Assembly (NCBI GenBank): GCA_905250125.1
Contig: CAJNOL010000375.1
Location: 85,980 to 149,979 of the forward strand
Direction of reading: 5' to 3'
DNA: 64,000 nucleotides
Source: Rotaria sordida
Lineage: Eukaryota; Rotifera; Eurotatoria; Philodinida; Philodinidae
Below are positions 50,066 through 61,060 of the stretch, piece by piece. Numbering within the stretch: position 1 is the first letter of the stretch; each line of letters starts with the position of its first letter. Below the pieces are notes generated by a model. That model was not told the origin of the DNA, did not search any database, and saw nothing but the letters and a program-made list of their open reading frames with translations. A program made the translations under genes and the position numbers.

Positions 50066-50073
50066 GCTATAAA
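50066..50073. repeat. Right target-site duplication of hAT element
   Basis: GCTATAAA directly follows the right terminus TCGCGCCGTCCCTG and matches the left duplication in seven of eight positions. Confidence 0.8.
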
Positions 50074-50411
50074 GTCAGAAGGACTAAAGCAAAGAATTTG
50101 ATATTTATAGTAGTGTTAAAGGGCTATATGACCTACTAGATGAAGTAAAAAAAATCTTTTTTTCTTATTGTCTTCATATGAATAGGGGTATTATATTAAA
50201 CTGGACATAAAATCAATTTAGATCCAAAATCATCGAATATTGACATCGTTCAAACTTTTTATCCGTCCGTAAAACAATTGTTGGTCCCATCACCAAAAAT
50301 GCTTATCTCAACGAGTTCTTTCATTTGATATAAGACAGTAAAGGTTTTCTTGAAAAAAATATGACAGGCCGATTTACGAACAAATGCGCCTCCCCCCTCC
50401 TTTGTTGCTTC

Positions 50412-50560
50412 TTTTGACCATATATTAAATGGATGACGAACTAAAAATGTTCCTAAACTTAAACCAGCAAAAATAGCTGATGAAGAAAAGTAAACAGTTG
50501 ATAGATGTGATTGAACTGTTGCGAATTCATGACGTGTTATCATACGTTGAATAGTACGGC
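50412..50560 (-). pseudogene. Possible TMEM205-like gene fragment
   Basis: A minus-strand frame contains RHEFATVQSHL, then YF and a GLSLGTFLVRHPFN hydrophobic segment. This resembles the RH.F..VQS.LFP.YF region and second membrane helix of TMEM205/DUF4149 proteins. Only about 45 residues match. The continuation (GGGAFVRKS...) does not, and no neighbouring exons are seen, so it is at best one exon or an exon scrap. Family assignment is tentative. Confidence 0.35.
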
Positions 50561-51122
50561 CTAATCAAACCCTCAAGATAGCCACCCTCACCCTCACTCT
50601 CGCTCTCGCCCTCAACATTTTTCGAGAATTTCTCATAGTGGATTTCTACCACATTCGGCTGTCGTATTCAACATCGGTACAACAGACGAATTTCGTGTGA
50701 AAGTGCCCAATGGCATCGATTTCCAACTGTAGGAACCCATCTGAAGATCATTCACGGAAAATTATTGTCTTTCCGTGAAAATTATGTAATCCTAGGAGGC
50801 TGCTTTGATCTGAGTTATCATCTTATGAATCGATTTGGGTTGAGCAATCCATCAATAAGCGAACAAACTTCGTTGAAAATGTATCTCTCTCACTATCTCG
50901 ATCGATTTCGAATAAACAATCTACTACTAAGTGAACTGATCTGAATATAAATTTACTCGTTTCGATTTCGATCGATTTCGAATAGACAATCTCAAGGCAA
51001 GTGAACGAATGTTTATAGAAATATATTTCTTTTTCTTTTTATTAATCATAAGAAAAAAAAATGAATACATAAAACATTTACATATTCATGTTAATCTTCT
51101 ATAGATAAAGTTCAATTGAAAA
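50561..51122. other. Gene-free stretch with minor repeats
   Basis: Begins with a CCCTCA/CCCTCG-type microsatellite (about 50568-50615). A roughly 90-bp direct duplication at 50870-51005 shares CGATCGATTTCGAATA.ACAA and AAGTGAAC. No gene seen. Confidence 0.45.
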
Positions 51123-51899
51123 TCAATTGTTCGGCATAATTGTATTCTTTGTTAATAACCCTACTTTATCACCATCTATGTAGATTGTGTAAAACTTTAA
51201 TACGTCCAGTCCTAGTATGAACGATTGAGCTTGAGTGATACAACCAACCAGATCATATGAATATTCATCAATGATCAGTTTAACTTGTGTTAGATATTGC
51301 CTTTTCAAACCACTACCAGTTTCTACATCGATGAACATATTTGGAATTTGATATGGATTTAATGATTCCGGTATACATGTCATCGATGCACCTGTATCAA
51401 TTAAGAAATTATACCATTCATTATGTTCAATTCCATTGTAATCAAGATATCTGACTGGTAGACTTGGAGTAGTTAATCCGAGTCCATCACCGATGCAATG
51501 TAATTACTGCTGAAAATAACGATCGGCTCGAATATAAAGTAAATTTGCTAATTGAATATCATCATCAAGATTTAATTTATCATTCTTGATCGTTTCTATC
51601 AGCTTGAAACTGTTGTCACCTTGTGCAATGACCTGTCCATGTCTGACTAATATGAAAATTCCTTTTGATATGTCGAATTGTTGTCCGATTAATTCAGGAT
51701 ATTTTTCACTTTTTGCAATGAATATTTTTTCGTCCGACATTACAAGGATAAAACCAAAATTCACTGGAGAAAATTTGATCACGATCAGAAGATTGTGATG
51801 TTGATCAAAGTTGACACAATAAAAAATGCGGATTGATTGAAAATCATTATCATTCTTCTCTCCTCTTTCCATGTTAGACGTATCACTGCCTCTAATCAT
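51123..51899 (-). pseudogene. Retropepsin-like aspartic protease reading frame
   Basis: On the minus strand, a DTGAS active-site motif lies at about 51386-51400 and an ILGLDVL motif about 60 residues later, the spacing of single-domain retroviral-type (retropepsin) aspartic proteases. The frame continues upstream into 51504-51899, interrupted by one TAA near 51504-51506. The upstream part has no domain I recognise. No reverse transcriptase, integrase or long terminal repeats are visible nearby, so it is either a retroelement scrap or a domesticated protease. The stop might instead be removed by an intron I could not define. Confidence 0.6.
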
Positions 51900-53281
51900 A
51901 GCATGACTCTCCGCTTGTCTCTCTATCTAGATGTCGCTATTATTCGGTGATCTCATCAACAATTCGTTTCACAAGTCTATCGCACTAGTACACATATAGA
52001 TCTTTTTCCTTTTGACATTGAAATAACCTTAGAGCAAACATTACTCGGTGTATTAATGACACCGTTTTTATTTTCACTATACTTATAAAGTTTTTAATTC
52101 TCGCTAACAGCAGCGCTATCTCAGACTCAATTTTATCGAGAACAAATACTAGGGCAAATAAATTGGACAGACAAGAAATATCTACATTGAAATCCCCATG
52201 AAGGAGAAAAAAAAAAGTAATCAATAAGGAATACCTTCCTTCATCGAATGAGAAATGAACAATACTCTCAATCGTTCATGATTAAATTGTAGACGCATTC
52301 AAAATCAATACGGATTGATATTTGAAGGAGACATTTGTGTCCCAAGCTAAATATTCGATATTTTTTTCATGTCCATTCATCGGTGGAATTCAACTCGTTA
52401 ATCATTATGACTTGAAGAAAAATCGAGTAATCTAACTAGGAGTTTAAACATTCCATGAGATTAAGTGAATGTTTTCAATAGATCACGAATAAATGATCGA
52501 AAAAAAAAACAATTTCTATCAATAAATCAAACATGGCTGATACTGCGACATCCTGTTAGCAGATTACATTTCGTCATATTGAAGTCAAATACTCTGATCA
52601 TGTCTAACTCATTGAAGAATATTTTTCTACCTAGAGTAATAAGTATCAAATTCACGTTTGAATTGTACTAATGATGAATCTCGGTCAATCTGATGTTGTA
52701 AGGTGATGAAATCATCTCACTTTTCTTGTGCTTCTATTCTTTTATCATCACGAACAGGATCATAAGTTCAGTCAAGTCCGGATGACATCTGTTACTTTCA
52801 ATTACAATTTGCATAACCGTACTATTACATTTTAGTTATTTGATGCAAAAAATAACCATCCTATCTGTCGATTATATCATGATTCACTCGCACCTTCTCA
52901 AGGACGATGAGTCACCAATCAGGGAAAAATGTCTGGTTTCTTTTTCTTTTCCCATCAAATACAATTCTTCGTGAAAAAAATAAAAATCTTCACACATAGT
53001 CGTTATTCTTGTTCTATACAACGACTTACAAAAGAAATCTATCAAAAAAATCATGACTAACGACTCTGAAGCATTTCAAACCATAATGAGCATCCAGGTC
53101 GAATAGTTTAATCTTATCTCAAAGTTCTATCAGTAAGATAACCCATGGAATCGTTGGAATTAATCTAAATCCTTGACTATTGATCAAATTATTACTTTAT
53201 ATTCGCTACTTTCAACAGCTTCTCATCTGAATGAACACGAAAGCATATATCTAAAAGTTTCATTCAGTACAATATTCAGTT
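51900..53281. other. Gene-free interval
   Basis: Short open frames only, with no recognisable product. No strong repeats seen. Confidence 0.45.
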
Positions 53282-53485
53282 GGGGTGTGGGTGTGGGGTG
53301 TGGGTGGGTGTGGGTGGGGTGTGGGTGTGGGTGTGTGGGTGTCGGTGTGGGTGTGTGGGTGTGGGTGTGGGTCTCGCGTGTGTATAAAATGCAGACTCAC
53401 ACCCACACCCACCCACACCCACACCCCACACCCACACACCCACACCCACACCCACACCCACACCCACACCCACACCCACACCCCA
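53282..53485. repeat. Large telomere-like hairpin 2 (G-arm then C-arm)
   Basis: About 90 nt of GGGTGT/GGTGTGGG repeats (53282-53371) are followed by a 28-nt spacer (53372-53399, TCTCGCGTGTGTATAAAATG and on). About 86 nt of the complementary ACACCC repeats (53400-53485) then follow on the same strand. Reading frames through it are artefacts of the repeat. Confidence 0.92.
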
Positions 53486-54615
53486 AAGTGTTCAAAACAT
53501 GTATGTTTTTTTCAGAATTATTGGTTTTTTCTTTCATAGCGTAAATAATGTGTCTGTATAGTTATAGATAAAGACATCATTCGATCATTGTTGAGTCTAT
53601 AAAATAATAATGAACAACGAAAAGTAAGAGAATTAAGGCCGCTTTTCCTCCTCAAAAAAAGTCAATTTTCGTGAGAACTATCAAAATTGAGATAAATTAA
53701 CCTATCGTCTGCTCTTTCAAAACTGATACAAATTTTTCCTAAAAATTTTTCAAGATTCCAGAGACTCAGTTTTTGAAAAATCAGCGGTTTTTTGAAATAT
53801 CCAAAAGTCTTCTTCTTCTTTTTTTTTCTCATTTTTTGGCTTTCTCGTACGCGCATCTCAAATTCTGTCTGTAATGGTTTGTCCTTGTTTGTTTGAAAGA
53901 CCTTGTTAAGATGCAGGGCACCATGTCGCTCTTTTTTTGAAATACTCTTTTCTTGAGTCAATATGAAGTCAGTGATATAATCTGATTACCATTTTGTGAT
54001 AAGTCTTTGAGTCGTTGAACTTGTGAACTGTTTTTTTCCGATTAAAAATGACGACGTAGTGTCGTGCACCTTGACACGCTCTTTCAAACAAAAACAAAAT
54101 GTTAATATGTTAGACGAATCGTTACAGAGAAATTCTGGTTGCCTAATCAGCTATTTTTCGACCTTGTTTGGTGAATACCTCCCTTAAATGGAATAGTTTT
54201 GAGTTGGAAATTTTATCATAGATACCCTTTAATGCCCTCAACGTATCCTTCAAATTTCATCTCATTCTAACGCTCCTGGGTCGAGACCGATTTTTGAGGT
54301 GGGGAATCTTAATAAGTAATTATCATCTCTCGAACTCTTTTGCACGAAAAGTTTTAGTAATCAATATTTTCGAATGTGTTCTTAGACGAATAGAATGAAT
54401 TGATTTAGCCTATTTACAAGTTCCATCAGGAAAATGCTTTATATTTTAATAATCATCTCATCGAGTTCCACAATCTACTATAGTCATGTGAATCAGTTTT
54501 AGAATTTCTATTAAAGTACTGTATATCATCTATAGACAAAAGAAACTCTTGAAAGCAGTTTCCTTATAAGTGCCTAGAATGACAGTAAGAATAAAAAAGA
54601 ACATTTCTTTCGTAG
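53486..54615. other. Gene-free interval upstream of AMP deaminase exons
   Basis: I searched here for the missing 5' exons of AMP deaminase and found none. No other feature seen. Confidence 0.5.
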
Positions 54616-57242
54616 GATCGAAACACATTCAAACGTTTCGATCGTTTTAATGCAAATTATAATCCTGTTGGTCAAACGATGTTACGGTAAACTGGAAAAT
54701 TCTATTGATTTTATGTGTCAATATTTGGTTTTGTTTTTTATAGAGAAATTTTTATGAAACCTAATAATTATATTGATGGTGTATTTTTTGCTGAAATGTT
54801 AAAAGTAATATATTCGCGTTTTTCTTCGAGCAAACAATAACACGAATCATCTTTATATTTTCTTTTTTCAAGGAAGTTATTGTCCATTTAGAAACGAGTA
54901 AATATCAACATGCAGAACTTCGTGTGTCAATTCAAGGTAGAAGTATGGATGAATGGGATCAATTAGCTACATGGTTTTTAAAAAATAAAATGCATTCGAC
55001 TAATGTTAATTATATGATACAAGTACCATGGATTTTGTATGTTTCATTAATGAAAAAATTTCTATAGTTTAGAAGAAAAAAAAAGACTTAAATTGTTTTT
55101 CTTAGTAATGTTCATTATGCAAGTGGTAAATTAAAAAATTTTCAAGAACTTTTAACAAATCTTTTTCAACCATTATTTGATGCAACAATTAATCCTGAAT
55201 CACATCCAGATTTATTTCATTTTATGCGTTATTTTACTGGTTTTGATTCAGTTGATGATGAATCAAAACCTGAAAGATCGATAATTACAAGTATTACATA
55301 TCCAGATCAATGGAATACAAATGAAAATCCACCTTATGCTTATTATTTAGTATAATATTTATAATAATATTTATTTTTTTTTAAAATTTTTTGAATATGT
55401 TTAGTTTTATATGTATGCAAATATTCTTGCGCTTAATCAACTTCGAAGGTTAGAAATCGAATAAATTTTTTTTTTAATATGAAATAAAAATTCTTCATTA
55501 TTTTTAGATCACGTGGTTTAAATACGTATCAATTTCGTCCACATTGTGGTGAAGCTGGTGATGCATCACATCTTACTGCAGCATGTATACTTGCAGAAAA
55601 TATTTCTCATGGTCTTGTTTTACGTGAAGTATTTTGTTTTTTGTATAATATATATATATATATATAGTGAAATTATTATATTGTGATATTTTATATTAGT
55701 CATCTGTATTACAATATTTATATTATTTATGTCAAATTGGTATAGCTATGTCACCATTAAGTAATAATTCATTATTTCTTAGTTACAATCAAAGTCCATT
55801 TTTGGAATATTTTCAACGTGGTCTTTGTGTTTCATTATCAACAGATGATCCATTACAATTTCATTTTACTCAGGTCAATATTTTTCGAAATCATACGATT
55901 GAATTTATTGATTATGAGTGATTTTTTTTAATCACAATTTTAAGTTCAAATGTGATACATAGGATTTCCTAGTCGAACATCTTGTGTGCATTGGATACAT
56001 CGGTACTTAAGATCTTGTCAAGATCATAAAAGAGATATCATTTACTATTATCTTTTCATAAGATCTTAAGTAAAAGAACGACATCATTAGTGTTTACATG
56101 CTGATTAGTCATTCACAGTTTTTTTAAAGCGTACAGAACCATATATAACCAACGTGATTGAACATAGAAAACATACATTTTATAAAACTATTTCTCGAAT
56201 GTTGATCATTCGAGAATATGCTGATTTTCATCAATCATCGATGCAGGACTATCCTGAAGCAGTTCGAGGGCGATCGAGCCATCTCAAGGTCAGTCAGATT
56301 CTAAGGTTTGACTTGCTTCAATTATTCAGAATAGGAATAGTTAAAATGAAAACAAATAGAAATGTCACAATATGATTTTGCCGAAAAAAACATAAATGCG
56401 CTATACGATAGGTTCGAACCATGGTTTCGAAATACATCACGCATTTTGTCTCAGTATGTACCCAAAATTTTATGAATCTGTAACCAAGATCTTGCTTACA
56501 AGATGTTCGACTATGGTTCTCTTATCTGTCCAAATTAATACATTCGATTTTAATAGGATTGTTCGAAAGTTTCATTCATGACAAATCAAATAGTTTTATT
56601 TTTTGTTTCCTTTTTCCTGATGATGAAAACACATGACGTATGATGCCCACGAAGAATCTAGTCAAAACTCTATTTCAAGTGATTTTTATATTTTTCTTTC
56701 GAATTTCACATTAGGGATAAAGCGTGAAGTGCGTCCGAATCCTCCATATATATATATATTAAGTTAACTTCTCTATCTTGTAGAAAACAAAAGTCACAAA
56801 GATGATATAAAAATTTTTAGGAACCATTAATGGAAGAATATTCAATTGCTGCTCAAATATGGAAGTTATCATCAATTGATATGTGCGAAATAGCACGAAA
56901 TTCCGTTTTAATGAGTGGTTATTCGGATGAAGTATCATATTACAAGTTTATTTGATCTTTCTTCAAATTTATTTTTCTATGATTTAGGTTAAAAAAGCTT
57001 GGCTTGGACTACATTATAAAGAGTCAGGTGTTGCTGATAATGATATTCGTCGTTCAAATGTACCAAATCTTCGAATAGGTTATCGATATGAAGTACTTTG
57101 TGAAGAACTTCGTTTACTTAAACTTGTATATCATAGTCGACAAGAAGTAATCTTCTTTCTTTTATAAAGAATAAAAAGCAAACAAATAATTTCATTTTTT
57201 TAAAAATTTTTATAGAAAAACACTGACGTACATTCATTTTAA
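54616..57242 (+). CDS. AMPD2: AMP deaminase, C-terminal half only
   Basis: Ten in-phase exons (54616-54686, 54744-54804, 54873-55036, 55106-55349, 55405-55448, 55508-55628, 55700-55873, 56821-56931, 56988-57146 and 57216-57242) encode 391 residues matching the C-terminal half of AMPD1/2/3. AMP deaminase converts AMP to IMP plus ammonia in purine nucleotide balance. Landmarks are [33 protein letters not shown] (active-site His and Glu), [26 protein letters not shown] (catalytic Asp pair), [19 protein letters not shown] and NDIRRSNVP. The frame is clean, with no stops. The first half, including the N-terminal zinc-binding HxH, is not found in the 5 kb upstream, so no complete enzyme can be read. 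Either the 5' exons lie beyond an unusually long intron or this is a truncated copy. Symbol is by family resemblance, and AMPD paralog identity is uncertain. Confidence 0.85.
55874..56820 (+). other. AMPD intron, 947 nt
   Basis: Longest intron of the AMPD segment. Frames at 56154 and 56396 inside it are not recognisable. It contains an (AT)n tract near 56747-56760. Confidence 0.6.
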
Positions 57243-57993
57243 TCAATTCTCATCGAAACAATCACTATCAAAAGAATCCAAAATAATCTAGTAAGATAAA
57301 AAGAAAAATCTCCCATAAAAGAAAATTTTATTATCTATGGAAATGTCTCTCATTTACCATACATTATGATCCCTACGTCATATCCACATTTATAAATAAT
57401 TCAACAATTATGGTCAATTCTGGTAACCAAATAAGGATTTTACTTTAGGACTTTTGTCTTAAATATAAGATATTCCATACAAATCATAACTGAATAGTAT
57501 CTCAGTTTTCATAAGATTTACAAGAGAGATCTAATTTAAATGTAATGTATTCTAGTCATCAGAAACAGAAAAAAAACCGAATAAATTGATGTCTTTAAGA
57601 AAAGAAATAAACTTATATTTTTGCTTGTTAAACTCGAAAATTTTCATATGAAACAAACTGAAACTAGTAATCTGGCAAAAAAGAAACAATTAAATCATTG
57701 AAATTAACACAAATAACTAATGTTCATTTGTTAAATGTCGTTTATATAAAATTATACATAAAGTTTGTATAGCCACATCGGTACAAGAACCATTATTTAG
57801 AAATATCAAATTAAAAAATTGGAGTCGTCAAAGAAATATACTAAATATAAAACATTCTTCCATTCTCTAAGGTTTTCGTAAGCAGAATTAGAAATTAATC
57901 ATTTGTAGAAAATTTCTCTGCATTTCTAATAGAAAAAAAAAACTCAAAGAAGAGTCTACCGGCATATCTCGTTAAGCGATGTTTATCTTCTTC
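57243..57993. other. AMPD 3' flank
   Basis: AT-rich sequence without recognisable genes. Confidence 0.4.
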
Positions 57994-58047
57994 GGGTGTG
58001 TGTGTAAATGCATCAGCTATTACACAGCTATACCCACACCCACACTC
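57994..58047. repeat. Telomere-like hairpin 3
   Basis: GGGTGTGTGTGT, then a 25-nt loop, then ACCCACACCCACACTC. Same arm order as the other copies. Confidence 0.7.
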
Positions 58048-58640
58048 TTAAGTCAAAATCACTGTTTGGTCACCAGAATTGATCATAATTGTTAAATTAT
58101 CCATAAATGTGGATATGATATGCGGATGACAATCTTTGGTAAATGGTAACCAACGATCGATGGATGTACTTGTTTTATATTGTTACTTTGAAAGACTTTT
58201 ATTATATAAAATGAATTATTCCTTTTTATTCTAGCTCACAATAAACATAAATTAGTGGCAAATCAATAAGATTAATTAGCAATCCAATATTTTAGAATAT
58301 TAGTAGTTTTTTTCTTTACTAACAATTATTTTATTTTATTTTATTCTAATAAAATACTAACAAGTGTGATGTCGATATTTATCAAACAAACATGATAATA
58401 AAAAGTACCTTAACGTTCGCCATTCTCGTTGTTCTTCTATACTTTTAGTTTCATCAGAAGAAATACTTCGATAAGAACCAACAACAGTAGAAACGAAAAG
58501 AAAACCGCGTAAAAAATAATAATCTATTTCATCATAGTACCAGAAATACATAAATGAGCTTCACAATGCGTGACGGATCAGTCGGATATGGAATGTGGTT
58601 TCTCTTTCTATTGATATCGACAGGAGTGTAGGTGCATGGT
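58048..58640. other. Gene-free stretch
   Basis: No coding similarity found. The frame at 58357-58551 (minus) is unidentified. Confidence 0.4.
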
Positions 58641-59522
58641 TTTGTGGAACTCACGTATGTTTTCGAAGAAAATAGTGAGTATAAGTTTTAAGTTCAAGGT
58701 TTTCCGATTCCCCCCGCGCCCCATTACAGACCTCACCAGCCGCGCACAAAAAACTTCAGCTTTATTGAACAATAAAAAAGAATGGTTGAACAGTATGAAG
58801 AATATGAGTTTGACTATTATACAATATTTCAATATTTTCATAATTATTTGAGAAAAATTAATATACACTTGATGAAGTTCTGAATACTGTAATCGTTGAT
58901 CCTTTTTAGAATTCAAACTTGCATGTTAAGATAAAGAATAAAGAGTAGTAATACATATTGATCTGTCGTACTGATGATTTAATCAATACGAGAACCATGA
59001 TTCGATCTTTTTACCAGTGCTAGAACTAGACAGTATCAGCATTTATGAAGTAATTGAGATGTATGATAGTGTAGTAAGAGCGCATAATACATGTAAACTG
59101 CATTATTGTACTATTCATATTCATGAAATAATCGATGGTGAAAATAATCTCAAATTAAAAAAAACAAAAAGTGATTAGTATCGAGTATGTAGCAACAATA
59201 ATAATAAAATGGGGCGCACTCAAACGAAAGAGAAAGTTTTGTTTAAAATACAAAAATAAATGATAAATTGGGTGTGGGTGCTACTGCTTTCCCCAACGCA
59301 TACCCACACACTAACGCCATTACCCACACCCACACAAACCTACCCCACCCCACATCCATACCCACACCCGCACTCACACACCCACACCACCCAAACCCAT
59401 AGCCACACTCACACACCCATACCCACACTCCTACTCCACACCCATAACCACACCCGCCAAAACTCGATTTATACTTACACTCACTATTTTCTTCGAAAAT
59501 ATATGTGAGTTCTACAAAAGGC
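58641..59522. mobile_element. Inverted-repeat-bounded segment containing hairpin 4
   Basis: A block of about 46 nt at 58641-58687 (with ACTCACGTATGTTTTCGAAG) recurs inverted at 59468-59516 with about four mismatches. The interior of roughly 780 nt has no recognised coding sequence but includes the long CCACAC tract near its right end. It could be a non-autonomous element. No target duplication was found. Confidence 0.45.
59270..59456. repeat. Telomere-like hairpin 4 (short G-arm, long degenerate C-arm)
   Basis: GGGTGTGGGTG (59270-59280), a roughly 20-nt spacer, then about 155 nt of degenerate CCCACA repeats with variants (CCCATA, CCCGCA, CCTACC). The degeneracy suggests an older tract. Confidence 0.85.
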
Positions 59523-59587
59523 ATCTTGTATCCTTGGAGCGACTATATAGATGGATAAAGTTTTTTATTGAGGACACTATCCAGGTC

Positions 59588-59825
59588 TAGGGGTGCACCA
59601 GTTCCAGTCCGACTGGTGAACTGGGGGGTACCATTTGAGTTGGGTTCCTAGTCCGACTGGTACCCAGTTCGACTTGTATCGAGTGGGACTGGAACTGATC
59701 CGACTGGTCACCAGTCAGAACTGGATACCCAGTCCGACTGGTCACCAGTCAGAACTGGATACCCAGTCCGACTGGTCACCAGTCAGAACTGGATACCCAG
59801 TCCGACTGGGACTGGTGCATCCCTA
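59588..59825. mobile_element. 238-bp non-autonomous hAT-like MITE built of palindromic repeats
   Basis: Terminal inverted repeats are TAGGGGTGCACCAG at the left and CTGGTGCATCCCTA at the right. Both ends are flanked by a perfect 8-bp duplication TCCAGGTC (59580-59587 and 59826-59833). The interior is made of ACTGGT/ACCAGT motifs, including three identical 34-bp tandem units (59700-59801), each containing the near-palindrome ACTGGTCACCAGT. No coding capacity. Confidence 0.88.
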
Positions 59826-59834
59826 TCCAGGTCG

Positions 59835-60010
59835 AATAAAACGGTCAGTAAATGATCATAAACGATAAAGATACGGTAAACTACAGTGATCGTAACGGCT
59901 GATCGTTTACAAATGATCGTATACGATCAAAGAACGATGAAATATGATAATGTTTACGATGACCGCTTACAGAGCACCGTAAACACTACGTATTCTAGTC
60001 GTAATAATAA
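59835..60010. repeat. GATCGT/TAAACG-rich cryptic repeat
   Basis: Frequent AAATGATCGT, ACGATCA, CGTTTAC and GTAAAC words form a loosely repetitive, self-complementary tract. Boundaries unclear. Confidence 0.4.
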
Positions 60011-60339
60011 AAAGGTGTCAAACAACGTGAAGACACACTTTCAACAGGAAAAGCGGTTTTTTTCTTTACGTCTATGGAGAATGCACAAAGAAATCCTACC
60101 TTAATACAAAAACGTTCGAAATAAGCACTGTAGTACTATACATCGATTGCGGCGCCCCTTAGAAAAACTATTGAAAAATGGTAAAACTTCTTGAAACTAG
60201 ACCTTCATACGCTTTAAAGCACAAGTTAAAGAGATTTACGGAATTCCATTGAGGTTTTTATTTTTCTTCTTTCTAATGATGCTCAAGGTTGAGCATAATA
60301 TTTATATAAGTGAATGACTTTTTTTTGTTTAGATTATTA

Positions 60340-61060
60340 TGAACAACGTCGTTCATAAGTAAATATAGATTTGACTGAATAGAGAAATTTATTTTTATTC
60401 AAATTAATGTCAACAACGCCGTTCATAAGTAAACAGGGACCGCTTGAAGGAGTCGGATCAGAGAAATCGATCCTAAAATCGGAAAAATTTTTACAGATTT
60501 TTTCCTTTAAAATCGAAGAAAATCGGCTCGTAATATTCTCCTAAATTAGATTTTTTTCAGTTTTGGAGAAGTATATTAAACAATTTTCTTCACACTTAGA
60601 TTTTTCCGGTTTTGGAGAAATTTTTATAATTGATTTCTCCGTAATCGAGAAAGTTGCCTAAAAATGTTCTCCAACTTGAGTTTTCTCCGATTTTGGAGAA
60701 ATATATTAAACAAATTTCCATAAATTCAGAGAAAACTCAAGTTGTAGAATACTGTTAGGCGATTCTCTCCGATCTTGGAGAAATTTGTATGATGTATTTC
60801 TCCAAAATCGGATAAATTTGCTTAATAAATTTCCCACAATTGGAGAAAATTACTTAGTAAAATTCCCAAAATCTTCAAATTTGGAGAAAGTCCCAGTTAA
60901 AATTTTTCGAAGCAGAGGAAAGTAATTCCCCATCCCCCCGTTCGCGCCGCCCCTATAAGTAGATATACACTTCACTAAATAAAAAAATTTTTTTTCAAAT
61001 TAATGTGAACAACATCATCCACAAATAAATCGAAATTCATCAAATAAAATTTTTCTTACG
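60340..61060. repeat. Three-copy ~70-bp tandem repeat interrupted by a hAT MITE
   Basis: Copy 1 (60340-60410) contains AACAACGTCGTTCATAAGTA and TTCAAATTAATGT. Copy 2 starts at 60411 (CAACAACGCCGTTCATAAGT), is interrupted at 60434-60955, and resumes with TAAGTAGATATACACTTCAC through CAAATTAATGT. Copy 3 begins near 61007 (GAACAACATCATCCACAAAT). Confidence 0.7.
60434..60955. mobile_element. 522-bp non-autonomous hAT element, relative of the 6.35-kb copy
   Basis: Left end CAGGGACCGCTTGAAGG and right end CCGTTCGCGCCGCCCCTA are related to the large element's CAGGGACGGCGCGA terminus. The flanks TAAGTAAA and TAAGTAGA form an imperfect 8-bp duplication. The interior repeats the same CTCCGATTTTGGAGAAA palindromic motif as the large element, in more diverged form. 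No transposase coding, so it was presumably mobilised in trans. Confidence 0.8.

Noticed and set aside
53173-53544. Repetitive Gly/Val/Trp and His/Thr/Pro open frames on both strands
   Set aside because: They are translations of the telomere-like hexamer arms, with no start context or family.
56396-56440. Possible tRNA T-loop (GGTTCGAACC)
   Set aside because: No acceptor stem, D-arm or anticodon arm could be folded around it. It is an isolated palindrome in an intron.
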